A stretch of 64,000 nucleotides of DNA from Heligmosomoides polygyrus polygyrus (lineage: Eukaryota; Nematoda; Chromadorea; Rhabditida; Heligmosomidae): positions 54,110,676-54,174,675 of the forward strand of contig OX377205.1 of the NCBI GenBank assembly GCA_947396885.1, read 5' to 3'. Position numbers and translations under genes: made by a program. Positions 54,115-64,000 of this stretch are shown piece by piece. The stretch's first letter is position 1, and the number at the start of each line of letters is the position of its first letter. The notes under the pieces were generated by a model. It had not been told where the DNA came from, did no database searches, and was given only the letters and a program-made list of their open reading frames with translations.

Positions 54115-54198
54115 CTGTTTCACTCTCTTGACGTCATTGGTGAAGCTAACGTCTTGAGCGTGCTTCCGCTTCTTCGGCAAGAGATTCGTCTTCACCAT
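54115..54198 (-). CDS. INTS4: INTS4 exon 1 (start)
   Basis: ATG at 54198-54196 followed by a lysine-rich start (MVKTNLLPKKRK). INTS4 also begins with basic residues. It ends at an ACAG|GTGAGT donor after 28 codons, phase 0. The start is chosen because it opens the only frame that joins exon 2 without a stop. Confidence 0.6.
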
Positions 54199-54199
54199 T

Positions 54200-54879
54200 A
54201 TGCAAGCCTATTCTGCTCCCTTTATTAGATGAAGGAAAACACAACTATGTGTCGCATAAGCAGCGACACACACCGACCAGCCTTTCGAAGTTCAAAACTC
54301 GACAGTTGCCGTAAAATGTGATGTTGCGTACGTAGAACCAACAATTGCATTCCGATCCGCGGCTCTCGGCCGCAGCACCTCGGCTGCGGGACATTATGTA
54401 CGAATGGTCGCCGCGAACGCGGCGACTCGCGCGGCGAGCGCGGCAGAAGACGTCGCAATTGAGTGACTTCAGCTTCCAGTGGTACCTAGACCTGCATCAA
54501 AACTTGCACATTAAGTGTTAGAAAGTGTGTACAAACTCAGTTTCACTGCGATAGTGCGTCATATTTTCAGCTTTTCCTGAAGAAGCAGCATATAAAATTG
54601 AGCATTAGAACGTTGCTTATTTTTATAACTCGAACTCAATTTCTGAACCAGAGCATGTTTTCCCGCAGCTCCTGCAACAGCAGAAAGTGATATCAACAAT
54701 TCAAACCTACCGTCTGCAGCAAGTCATGAGGCACAGCTCCCACGACCGCAGCTGAGCTCATCGCGCACGCGACAGTCGTCGTCGCGGGCGCGGCAACCAT
54801 TCGTACATAAAGACCGCCCCTCCAGCACCTCAGGCATTCGAAGCCGTCAACTACTGGCGAAAGTGACGGCACCACTATT
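54200..54879. promoter_or_regulatory. Region upstream of INTS4 with a CpG-rich inverted pair
   Basis: Immediately 5' of the INTS4 start. Two CpG-rich blocks (54340-54460 and 54720-54860) are loosely inverted copies sharing 'accattcgtacataa' next to CGCGGCG-rich runs. No TATA box or spliced-leader acceptor close to the ATG could be identified. Promoter function is inferred from position only. Confidence 0.3.
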
Positions 54880-56200
54880 GTACTTTACGGACTCCAGAGG
54901 ACGAGGAGAGGTCGAAAAAAAGAATTTAGCCCAAACTTCTCCCAGGGAGGTTCTTTGGGGTGGTGATCACGAATATGACACCCATTTTTGAAATTTCGGC
55001 CGATTACCGTAGGTTACGGTAGGTATCGCTGACTAAGGCTGTCGAAATCATAATCACCGATTTCGCCCAAACTTCGCTTAGGCCTATGTCATACCATCGC
55101 TCATCCCAAGCGAAGCCTAGTGATAGCCTCCCATATCGACTCATCGCTTCGCGCGATCGATATGGGAGCTTACCATTAGGCTTCGCTCGGGGTGAGCGGT
55201 GCCATGACATACCCTTATGGAGGTAACCACCGCCAGGAAGAACTGCGCGACTTCATGCTGAAGGACGTCATTGACAAGCTAAACATGGACGCAGCCGATT
55301 TCCAGGAATGGCTTAGAAGGATGGGATTGCTCGCAATCGGTGACCATGACCTTGGCAGCCTTAGTCACCCGCACCTACCGTAACCTGCCGTACTCCAGCG
55401 TAAAACGAAAAACGGATGTCATATTCGTGATCAGCACCCCAAATAGCCCCCCTAGCCGAAGCTTGGGCGAAATCGATGATTATGACCTCGACAGCCTTAG
55501 TCACCGGTATCTACCGTAACCTACCGTACTCCAGCGTAAAACGAAAAACGGATGTCAGATTCGGATCAGCACCCCAAATAACCCCCTAGGCGAAGATTGG
55601 GCGAAAATTTTTTCTATCGCTCCTCGTCCTCTGGAGTCCGTAAACTACAATAGTGCCAAAGTGACGCATATTGACGCATCTGCTGTTGTTAATTCGTGGC
55701 TGGGACCAGGCTCAAGCTTGAGGTTCGGGAATCGAAGGGGGGGGGGAGGGTCGTACTCTTCCGGTTTTGGCAGAGGATTCTCTCTTATTCTTCAGGTTTT
55801 TAGGCGATGTTTTTAATTCTTAATAAGTTGTTTTTTCAGGAATACATACGAAGGCGTGGAGTATCTCCTTCGTCCCGCGAAGTTGTAAAAATTAAGGCAC
55901 TAGTTAAAAGTTCCGACTCCACAGACACGAATTCTGTCGAAATTTTTTTCGCTGAAACTTCGTCAAGGGGGGGGGGCTATTTGGGGTGCTGATCACGAAT
56001 CTGACATCCGTTTTTCGTCTTACGTTGGAGTACGGTAGGTTACAGAAGGTACGGGTGACTAAGGTAATGGTCACTGATTTCGCCCAAACTCCAGCGTAAA
56101 ACGAAAAACGGATGTCGGATTCGTTATCAGCACCCCAAATAGGCGAAGTTTCAGTGAACATTTTTTTGACCGAAATCGTGTCGGTGGAGTCGGAGCTTTT
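54880..56200. repeat. Cluster of a dispersed ~150-bp repeat, direct and inverted units
   Basis: The blocks 'agcgtaaaacgaaaaacgga', 'atcagcaccccaaatag', 'gatttcgcccaaact' and 'ctaccgtaacctaccgtact' recur in direct order at about 55390, 55530 and 56090 and inverted at about 54960-55070 and 55975-56090. A poly-G run is at 55737-55748. The left-hand relative is at 7110-7330. Confidence 0.75.
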
Positions 56201-56775
56201 AACTAGTGCCAAAATTAATATAAAAAAGTCTCAAATAATGATTGTATTACTTGTTAAAAATAAAGAGTTTTTACACTTAGATTTGGAAGTTGGTCAATGA
56301 AAAGTTTCCGTTTTTTCAGATTTTTTTAAGGAAGACATGGACGCGACAGTTTTCTGCCTGAACGAGCGACATCTACGTCCGAAATTGCATTCTGTAAAAT
56401 TTGAAGTGTCATTTGCTAAGGAAAATTAAGTGCTTTTCCTTCAAGATTTTTGGAAGCGCTCCTGAATCGTTGACCGAATGGCAACCGGAGGATGGACTTG
56501 TCACGGTACTAATTTTCTCCCTTCTGCAACAGCATCAGAAAGTGAAGTTGTACCCAATAAAATTTTAATCCACAGTTTGTCACACGATAATAAAACTTGT
56601 TTTTCTGGAACGTTCCTCTGTATGAACAAACGCTTCGATTTGTACCATTTGCCGAAAATTGTTGACACCGTTCAAATTCGACTTTCAGTAAACGTTGGCA
56701 TGCTGACTTCAGATCGATGTTGTCTTATTGAGCTGGTAGCCAAAGTTGTTATCACATTTATTCGACTCGGTTTAC

Positions 56776-56800
56776 GTTTCGGCGACCTCGCCTTCGTCAG
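56776..56800 (-). ncRNA. Hammerhead-ribozyme-like core, copy B
   Basis: Minus strand: CTGACGA, unpaired A, 5-bp stem GGCGA/TCGCC with GG loop, then GAAAC, and a GUC triplet 11 nt after it. This matches the conserved core (CUGANGA...GAAA) of the hammerhead motifs reported in Penelope-like elements. Stem III would be very short and no stem I is obvious, so activity is uncertain. Confidence 0.5.
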
Positions 56801-56866
56801 AGCCTGAAAAAGTCGAAAAACACTTATGAAACTGTCCTCCCAAACACCATTTCATCCTACAGAGTA

Positions 56867-57382
56867 CTAATCTTGAGGAGAGATAGCGACAAGATCCAAC
56901 ATGACAGTTATGAAGGAACGACTGACCTTATCAGTAGATGCCGAGACGGACCACCAGTCACCCGAAGCTGGACTAGAACGTGGGTGAATGAGTCTACCCC
57001 GCGGACAGCCCGACTTAAATACCCTGGGGGTCAAACCAGATAGGTCAGAACCCGCAGAGCTCGACAAAGGGGCCAGTTCTTGGGTTACCGCCAGACACTC
57101 CTCCTTCCGGTTGACCTGGGGATTCCTAGCCGTGATCCACAGCGCCTCAAGGGTCTTGCGCGCCGATATATCACTCTCTCGAGCTAAAATCGACACAGAC
57201 ACCTGCAGCATCGCGCCCGCATGACATCGGACCCTGTGCTCCCCCCAAGGAGTTTGGACATTGCCTTTTCTAAGGCCGTCCAAATGCTCCTTAACCCTGA
57301 TACATAGGGGTCTCCCCGTTTCCCCTATGTAGGCCTCACCACACTCATTGCATGACTTATTGTAGACAACTCCAGACGTCAT
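56867..57382 (-). pseudogene. Penelope-like GIY-YIG endonuclease (copy B)
   Basis: Contains MTSGVVYNKSCNECGEAYIG, ETGRPLCIRVKEHLDGL, then HRVRCHAGA. In Penelope-like elements this C-terminal nuclease nicks the target for insertion. The frame continues about 110 residues past the domain to a TGA at 56867, a long C-terminal tail of unknown role shared with copy A. Confidence 0.88.
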
Positions 57383-58034
57383 GCAATCTCCCTCCTTCCA
57401 TTAGGGCACATACACAGGACGGAGTGAAACATATCCTGTCGTAGGCACGATTCCGAACCAGCTGCACCTTCAAGTTAGCAGGAGGAACATCAATGATCCT
57501 CACCATATCTTGAAGATCAGCTGCACGCACACAATTTCGAATCTCTGTGCTCATCTCGTCTGAAATGAAGGGCACACAGAACGGTACCTTGTCGCGTTCT
57601 TCCTCGCGACGAGGCGCATTGGGTTGCGCCCTGCGCCTACTCCGCCATTGCTGCGTTGGGTAACCGTTGCTCCTTGCGATGCTTATTGCCATTTTCATGG
57701 ACAACGATCTTTGTTCGCCGTCAGACGAGCCTGAGCTTGCCGTTCGGAACATGCTTCTGATAATGCCCGCTTTAGTACTAGAGAGGTGGGCAGAACGGTA
57801 GTGAATGAGGATATTCTTGCTACTGGGCTTGCGATACCATCTGGTTTTGATGGCTCCATGAGCAAGGTGGACCTGGACATTCAGGAAAGCAAGCCAACTT
57901 TCTGTAGGTTGTTCTCGTGTAAGCTTTATATGTTCTGACTGCTGATTCAGCAATTCAAAACAAGTGTCCAACTCAGTTTGAGTGGAGCACAACATAAAGC
58001 AGTCGTCTATATACCTACAGTAAAGAGTAGGCAT
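57357..58034 (-). pseudogene. Penelope-like RT, palm/thumb and linker (copy B)
   Basis: Begins MPTLYCRYIDDCFML; YIDD is the catalytic box. The WLAFLNVQVHLAHGAIKTRW and YRKPSSKNILIHYRSAH thumb blocks follow, then a basic linker (RRRAQPNAPRREEERDKV) and NRAYDRICFTPS. An indel then separates it from the GIY-YIG frame. Confidence 0.88.
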
Positions 58035-58483
58035 GCGTTCCAGGATTGGGGTTTAGACATGAAAGCGACCGTTAGCACAGGAGCTAACCTTTGTCCCATG
58101 GCCAGCCCTCTAATCTGCCTGTAATACTCTCCTGACCACTTGAATACGTTGCACATAAGGCATTCATTGACTAGTGTTATAACCTGAGACACACTGAGAC
58201 CGTACAGGTTTACACACGTTTGACGCTCAGTGAGAATTTCAGACACGGCCTGCAAAGCGCCTTCCCTTGAAACGTTGGTGTACAATGTCGTAATGTCAAA
58301 GGATTCCATAACGTATTCTTCTCCCGCCCTAATTGCACGGAGCTTTCGGAGGAAAGCATTGGTGTTAGGCAGATGTGAGGGTATAAACCTAAGGAGCTGC
58401 ACCAGAACTAGGTTTAGCAGCCAGGATATGCGGTCTGTGGGGCCATTGACATTACTTATGATGGGTCTCACTATTGTTGACAC
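58007..58483 (-). pseudogene. Penelope-like RT, N-terminal half (copy B)
   Basis: Contains VRPIISNVNGPTDRISWLLN, ESFDITTLYTNV with the first catalytic Asp, and YYRQIRGLAMGQRLAPVL. After AFMS the frame shifts relative to the next block, where a few bases present in copy A are missing. Confidence 0.88.
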
Positions 58484-58560
58484 CGTTAATCATATGGAAG
58501 CATGGTTCCTGCTTTTGAATGCGTAGAATCCATACTTATAGTTTTAAAAACTCTGTGACA
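58484..58560. other. Junction sequence
   Basis: A block 'ttgttgacaccgtt' at 58476-58489 also occurs at 56661-56674, so the Penelope-like copy B is bracketed by a short direct repeat. Confidence 0.4.
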
Positions 58561-58899
58561 TTTTCAGAGACGTCGAACAAACTTCGAAATATTGTAGGTT
58601 ACGTGGAGCCATTGCGTTCGATATCATCGATCGCCACTGAGGGTGGTCTTCTCGCGGAATTTTTTTTATCTTTTGAAGGAAAGAACACACGAGAGTGAAA
58701 TTGCGCTTCATTGATTTTTAAGTCATGAGATTACACAGTGTAAAGCTGAGCTTCCTCGCAGCGGTCTCCGATATGATTAGGGCGGATCGTATTTGAATTC
58801 TTCGTTTTTTTAAAGAAAAACTAATTTCTACCTGAAGCAGATCACACACACAGTAAAAAACTTGCCACAATAGTTTCAAGTCTTGTTTAATGCACAGTG

Positions 58900-60010
58900 T
58901 GAAAATCATGGTTTTCTGAAACGAATAGATTGGATCGACCCCTGGTCGATATGGCACCGATCTCATAGGAGCGACGAATTTCGACGTTCACATAAATGTC
59001 TATAACTCGGTAAGTTTTCAAAATTTGAAAACGCCTATGGCTTTTTAGAAACTAAAAGAGAAGCCCCTTCATACAGTACAAAAATCTTTTTTCAAAAACT
59101 AGGTCTTCATACGGGGCGAGGGCCTTCGATTTTTGTGCGAAAAAATTGAACAGATTTTGTATAAGTAACCATATTTCGGTAATCTTTTTGAAATTTAGAA
59201 AGGTTAATAGGTTTTAAAAAACTAAATAAGTAGCACTTTCGAACCATGTAGTAATTAGTTTTCAACAGGGAAGACTTCATAGGGGCGGTGGGGGTTCGAT
59301 TTCTGGTAAATTGTTGCAGAAGTACGTGCCAGAAATCGAACCCCCCCCCCCTCCGCACCATATTAAGACCCCTTTTTTGAAAACTGATTTCTACACAATT
59401 AGAAGGCATCTTTCTTTTATTTTTCAAAAGGCAATGGAATTTTTGAATTTCAAAAATGAACCGCGTTATGATCAATTTTGTGATTAGCTGCTCGTAAACT
59501 CTGCACCGTCGACATTGGAGTGATTTCATATAAATAATCATAACTCGCTCGTTTCTCGAAATTCAGAAATCCCAATAGCTTTTTTAAAAATAGCAAAAAT
59601 ATACTAACCGACCATGTGTGAATCTTTTTTCATAAGGGAGGCCTTCATAGGGGTTGGGGGTTCGATTTCTGGTCGATTTTTGGCAAAAATCGACCAGAAA
59701 TCGACCGCCCCCTATGAAGACTTCCCTGTTAAAAACTGACTTTGCAACCATTGAAGAGCGCTAATTACGTAATTTTCAAAAAGCCACTGGATTTTTTAAA
59801 ATTCGAAAAACTTACTGAGTTATGTTCAATTTTGTGAAATCACTCCAATGTCGTCGGAGCAGTACCGATCAGAGTCTACGAGCAGTTCTTCACAAAATTG
59901 ATCATAACTTTGTTCATTTTTCGAAATTCAAAAATCCCAATTGCTTTTTGAAAAACAGAGGAAAGATGCTTTCTAAATGCTACAATTTCTCTACAAAATG
60001 ACAGTTTCGA
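58900..60010. repeat. Modular repeat block, direct and inverted ~200-bp units
   Basis: Modules such as 'ggttcgatttctggt', 'cataactcgctcgtttctcg' and 'tcttcatagggg' recur in both orientations at about 59090, 59280, 59335, 59530, 59640, 59700 and 59890. Two near-perfect short palindromes (59295-59350 and 59660-59705) lie between C/G runs. No coding content. Confidence 0.7.
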
Positions 60011-60952
60011 TTGATGTGAGCTTCTTCAAAGGTACTTAAGAGCACTACGGCTTGCGAAGAATATAGGGTATCCTAAAAAATTCATATACTATTTGAGTGG
60101 TTCTAACGTTGGTACTAGTGAAGCTTGTGAAGATGTTTGACACCCACATGAAAGCACAGGGTAACGAAATTTTTGTTGCATGCAACTAGTCAATATTGCG
60201 CCATGCTCCCGCCTGAAACATTGCATTTCATACTTGATTGATTTTGCATGGGCTGAATGTTTGTTAAAATCCTGTTTCTACTTGGCCACACTAATCTGTG
60301 CTGCGCCTCTTTTAACGTTTAGAAATAGGCAACTACGTGAAAAAATGTGACATTGACATTGACTGCACAATTTATCGCTTTCGCTATTTCTCTAATAACC
60401 CTCTATACATATGTATGTACGCCTATAACAAGAGTCAGTCCCGGCTCCTGGCTTTTCTTCGCAGAAAGGAGTTTATTCTGAAGTCCCACTGGAAGTTCGA
60501 AAACACCGTCGAAGTGCACAGGCGATTCAGTTACTTCACTATATAGTCGATTCATAGAAGTAATGAACGGCGGTAAGCAAGGATTGATTAATTTAACATG
60601 TCTTACCCCCTGGAGGCACTGCTTCCAGGGCTTGGTAGCAGCGAGCAAGGAGCGATTTGTAAGGATGACCTCAACCCCTGGAGGTACAGCCTACAGGAGG
60701 TCGAGGTTTAATGGGAGGGCAGTGAATAACTTAAACGTGTTCAGAGACCTCGATTACCCCGAGGGCTGAAGTTTCGCACCGCTTGATTGACATCCACAAA
60801 GAATCGATAATTTGAACAATATCGATTGATGGCGATCGAAACATCAGAAGCGGACTTCTGAATCGTGTTCGGCGGTCTCGACTATCCCCAGCGGTGAAGT
60901 ATCAGACCGCTTGAATGGCATACAAAAAATATACACAACTCTTTTATATGTA
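60011..60952. other. Nothing recognised
   Basis: A short hairpin (ccctggaggcactgcttccaggg) lies at 60607-60631. No gene is supported. Confidence 0.4.
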
Positions 60953-62386
60953 ACAAGTGCTCCGACATGCCTAACGGCGTGCCTCGTACTTGCGCGCTTC
61001 GCGCGACTTTGCAGCATCCCTAACCTATGAAAAGTAGTATCAGAGACATTCTCTCCGCACCGGCCATGGTTTGTGCTGGTTTGTGGTTTGTGCTGCGCAG
61101 TACTTCTGTCTCTCAGGTTGCTCCTCCGCAACCGTGTTTATGCTCAACAGCTAGCGTTTCCAGATATCGTTGACATGTCTTCCGAAGCCAGGTTCTGCCT
61201 CACTCGTTTCTTCTTACTGGATCTAATTGCTGGTCTGCCTTTACTGGTCTTTCCTCCCCTCCTTAGTCCCCACATTCCTGGTCCTGGATAACTTCTAGTT
61301 TCCACTACTGGTATGTTCTTGCTGGTTTCCTCGTCCTGGCCCCTCCTCTTCCTGGTCGCTCTCCTTGTCCACCCTAGAGATCCCCTTTACGGCCCTTCTT
61401 CACCACCCCCTTAGTGGTCCTCCCATGTTTACGGCAGACGTCGGTGACACGTATTCAGGATCAGGAAATGCTTGCTGCGCGACGAAGGGACCTGTTTTCT
61501 GGATCAAGAAGCTCAGAAGCGCGCGCAGTCGCCGCTGTGTCGAGCATGAAGAGGCTTTGCATACGGCAGATTCCATGTTCTCCGAATGAATTCCCTTGCG
61601 GCTTCCATCTTGTTGGTTCCCCGTCCATGTCCCGCTTCCAAGTTTTTCCAGGTCGATTCCTCCTCCCCCCCCCCCCTCGGGGTTCTCCTTACTACTCCAC
61701 CCCAATTGAGTAGCCATCCCCCGCTCACGACACAACGACGGTGTGCGAACGCCCATTGCACAACATCGGTGTCACATCTTCTAAACCCGTTCTCCCTTAC
61801 TGGTAATGGATTCCTTGCTGATCCCCCTTATTGCTCCGCCCTGATTAGTAACTCCCTACTGGTCCCTCCTTAATGCCTAAACCCTTCTTATTGCCAATTC
61901 TTGGCCTGCTTCATTGTTTCTCTATCAACCTCCACCCACATTCCGATGCCTCCTCCAGGTCGCTCCTTCCTGGTCGCTGTCAGTTCTCCACCTTCAAAGC
62001 CCTCCTTCTATTCTTACCCCTTTAGTGGTCTTCTTATGCTAATGGCACAAAGTCGGCTGCACGGCTTCTGAATCTGGACGCTCGGAAACGCACGAAGGTG
62101 CTGTGGTGCTCAGAAAGGCTCGCAGTTGTCGCTGTGTGGAGCAGGAGGAGGCCGCGCTTCCTCTGCTGCAGCAGCATCTCGTGCTCAATTCTGAATGCGA
62201 TCCCTCGTCGTAGGACGACGGTGTCTCCTCTTCTGACTCCAGGCGGTTGTGGTGCGACGAAGGGAACCCGTCTTCTGGATTCAGGCACTCAGAAACGCAC
62301 GCAGACGCCGTTGTGTCAAGCAGGAGGAGGCTACGCGTCCTCTGCTGCAACAACATCCCATGTTGAACACCAAACGTTGCCGTGGT
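60953..62386 (+). repeat. 1.4-kb dispersed repeat, copy 2
   Basis: Same orientation and block order as 51738-53045, with an extra internal unit near 62140-62350 ('gctgcagcagcatctcgtg' duplicated as 'gctgcaacaacatcccatg'). Confidence 0.85.
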
Positions 62387-62430
62387 ACGCAGAGACGTCG
62401 CAAGGGGTTCCATGAAATTGCTCGTGGTTC

Positions 62431-62620
62431 CATGAGGCGTGTCTCAGCCAGGTTTCTAACCTGACTGAGATACGCCTCATCATCTACAGGCCGGAGAGCT
62501 AACTCATTTATATAGTGGTAGATTCCATGAGGCGTGTCTCAGCCAGGTTTCTAACCTGACTGAGATACGCCTCATCATCTACAGGCCGGAGAGCTAACTC
62601 ATTTATATAGTGGTAGATAG
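62431..62620 (+). repeat. 95-bp tandem duplication containing a hairpin
   Basis: Two near-identical units starting at 62431 and 62526. Each has an inverted repeat: 'atgaggcgtgtctcag' then its inverse with one mismatch, around 'ccaggtttctaacctga'. Confidence 0.92.
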
Positions 62621-62627
62621 GATAGGA

Positions 62628-62893
62628 CCGACTGTCGCGTGCACCCGATACCAGCTTCCTGGTTCGGATTTACCGCCCAGGCCAACCAAGCCTTCCATCT
62701 CGCCGGGGTCGGTGAATTGGTACCAGACTTGTCTGGGAAGGATAGAGCGCTGACTTGTTCATCGGCTAGCCACCGCAAGTCATTGTATGGCCAAATACGC
62801 ATTCATGTCGCTTCCACGACATCCCGTAGAAGTAGAATGCGCTGGCGCATCCCAGAAGGGATTGAGTAACGCCGTCCTTTATCCTTTTTATCC
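62628..62893 (+). mobile_element. tRNA-derived SINE, 5'-truncated copy
   Basis: 266 bp flanked by a perfect 14-bp duplication TAGATAGGATAGGA (62614-62627, 62894-62907). Same family as 35089-35380, but the first ~30 bp including the A box are missing. Such 5' truncation is typical of LINE machinery. The frame reading HPIPASWFGFTAQANQA is fortuitous and recurs in the other copy. Confidence 0.9.
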
Positions 62894-62907
62894 TAGATAG
62901 GATAGGA

Positions 62908-63810
62908 TATCAACTTCGTGATTGAATTCTGCGTAGAATGTAGGCTTGGAGACATGTACTCAACGGTGTGCTACACACAATTTTTTCTTCAAAAAAGAGC
63001 TCCTCTAGAAGGTATTTAGACGACGTAGTTGAATTCTGTGTGAAATTTTAGCATGAAAAAACCCTTCACAGCTTCGCCGCAGGTTTGCGAAGAATTATTT
63101 TTCGGTTTAAAATTTGAAAAATACCTCATCAACGGTAGCATTGATAAGCTTGAGGAAGAGCTCATTGGATAGAGATCGAAATTCTGATGTAGAGCTATGC
63201 TTGTTTCACACTAACATGTATCTTTACACTGGCTTTGTAAATCCTCTGAACATCCTATTGATTGCAGTCCCAGCAAATCTGGTCGACCTGCGTGTTCCGC
63301 TCGTCCGTCGGGTCGCCGTCGTGGGGCCGCCGACGACGGCCTCTGTCTGGCCGTTGTCCGCCGCGCGCGCGACGGGTGTCACAGCGTGAGCGGAGACGTC
63401 GAGCAGGGGAATGACGCTGCAGGTATGGCCACCTGGGCGCGCGGCCGCGGCGCCTACAACCAGCCGATATGAACGCTCCCTCCCTTCTTGGAGCACCCGA
63501 ATTTTGCGGTAGATGATGACACGAGGATGGTTGACTGTTGTCCTCTAGTCGCTTTCAAATGTCTGTAGGTGTCTGTGTAACGGACGATCTACTACCTGCG
63601 CGACCGGTACTAACGTCCGTTCACACATGCCACAGAAGAAGATGCACCCGACCAACAGAAATAATTCTCCATCAATAATTTTTTGGAACGTTTGAGCACT
63701 ACGAGAAATACCTTGATGACCATATTTTTATTAGCACATTTATGAGACATGCAATAGAGACACGCAAATATGGGGTGCAATATAATATAGATGGATGGGT
63801 AAGGAACGGG
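62908..63810. other. Unassigned, with a CpG-rich block at 63275-63470
   Basis: The CpG-rich block is open on the minus strand (63224-63496) with an Ala/Thr/Arg-rich reading (VVGAAAARPGGHTC). It could be a host exon or another GC-rich MITE. No splice sites or inverted ends could be established. Confidence 0.35.
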
Positions 63811-64000
63811 NNNNNNNNNNNNNNNNNNNNNNNNNNNNNNNNNNNNNNNNNNNNNNNNNNNNNNNNNNNNNNNNNNNNNNNNNNNNNNNNNNNNNNNNNN
63901 NNNNNNNNNNNNNNNNNNNNNNNNNNNNNNNNNNNNNNNNNNNNNNNNNNNNNNNNNNNNNNNNNNNNNNNNNNNNNNNNNNNNNNNNNNNNNNNNNNNN
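63811..64000. other. Assembly gap
   Basis: Run of 190 N to the end of the window. Confidence 1.

Larger units (their letters stand above)
11218..54198 (-). other. INTS4: INTS4 gene span (Integrator complex subunit 4), minus strand
   Basis: INTS4 is the HEAT-repeat scaffold subunit of the nuclear Integrator complex. It acts with INTS9/INTS11 in cleaving snRNA and other nascent RNA polymerase II transcripts. Eighteen exons are proposed on the minus strand, about 837 codons against roughly 960 in human INTS4 as I recall it. Most junctions keep phase with GT...AG borders, and peptide order follows the family: RVRLSAV, DDAF, LDQTLDKK, GACGAF, DMFNDEI, HYRFIRA, QRYF, then IRFVAG. Introns range from 51 to about 19000 nt, and the large ones hold the transposons described here. 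Not found: roughly 100 residues between exons 3 and 4, a short piece between exons 7 and 8, and the C-terminus. The gene may be intact, since no frame-breaking lesion was seen in the exons. Confidence 0.82.
56740..58483 (-). mobile_element. Penelope-like element, copy B, 5'-truncated
   Basis: Uninterrupted minus-strand relative of copy A, beginning inside the RT fingers. RT core, GIY-YIG and 3' flank are all present in order, with two frame breaks (near 58010-58050 and at about 57370-57410). Its junction at 58050 provides the empty site that defines the insertion in copy A. Confidence 0.9.

Noticed and set aside
63224..63496. Minus-strand 90-residue Ala/Arg/Thr-rich frame as a host gene
   Set aside because: CpG-rich composition explains its openness; no splice sites or motif seen, and the assembly gap follows closely.

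Overview
The window looks like eukaryotic, probably nematode, nuclear DNA. Support for this: introns of about 51-56 nt beside introns of several kb; Tc1/mariner, hAT-like, BEL/Pao, CR1-type, Penelope-like and tRNA-derived SINE elements; and two broken-up host genes recognised by homology. The TE mix and repeat density suggest a clade V (strongylid-like) nematode, but that placement is inference. All homology calls are from memory of family motifs; nothing was searched. An assembly gap (Ns) fills 63811-64000.

Host genes. (1) A minus-strand Integrator complex subunit 4 (INTS4) gene dominates the window. I reconstruct 18 exons from 54198 down to about 11218, roughly 840 codons. Its short exons are separated by large introns packed with transposons. 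The segment encoding about 100 residues between exons 3 and 4, a small exon after exon 7 and the C-terminus were not found. (2) A plus-strand C2HC/C2H2 zinc-finger gene resembling the ZNF800 family lies at 4219-5338 and faces the INTS4 3' end.

Mobile DNA, left to right: a Tc1/mariner relic (8512-9776); a 128-bp TAA-flanked hairpin MITE (10267-10394); a mariner derivative with very long inverted ends (13254-14156); a GC-rich Harbinger-like MITE (15192-15532); and two hAT-like elements with 8-bp target duplications (16343-18426 and 18757-26632). The second hAT-like element is interrupted by a nearly complete BEL/Pao retrotransposon with identical 141-bp LTRs (19011-25848). Further right are a fold-back element (29069-30095), a full tRNA-SINE (35089-35380), a decayed CR1-like LINE (about 38950-42430) carrying a GC-rich MITE, a mariner relic (44317-45566), and two Penelope-like copies on the minus strand (about 45920-50200 and 56740-58483). 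The first Penelope-like copy is split by a 2.4-kb palindromic transposon (47265-49700). Dispersed and tandem repeats fill the right third, with a 5'-truncated SINE at 62628-62893.

The most unusual object is the 2.4-kb palindromic element. It has about 940-bp arms, TTA duplications, a tRNA-like sequence in each arm, and what reads as a small two-exon gene running from the spacer into the right arm. Other points of interest: hammerhead-ribozyme-like cores downstream of both Penelope-like reading frames, a BEL insertion in the loop of a perfect palindrome, and a zinc-knuckle reading frame overlapping the 3' end of the BEL pol frame.
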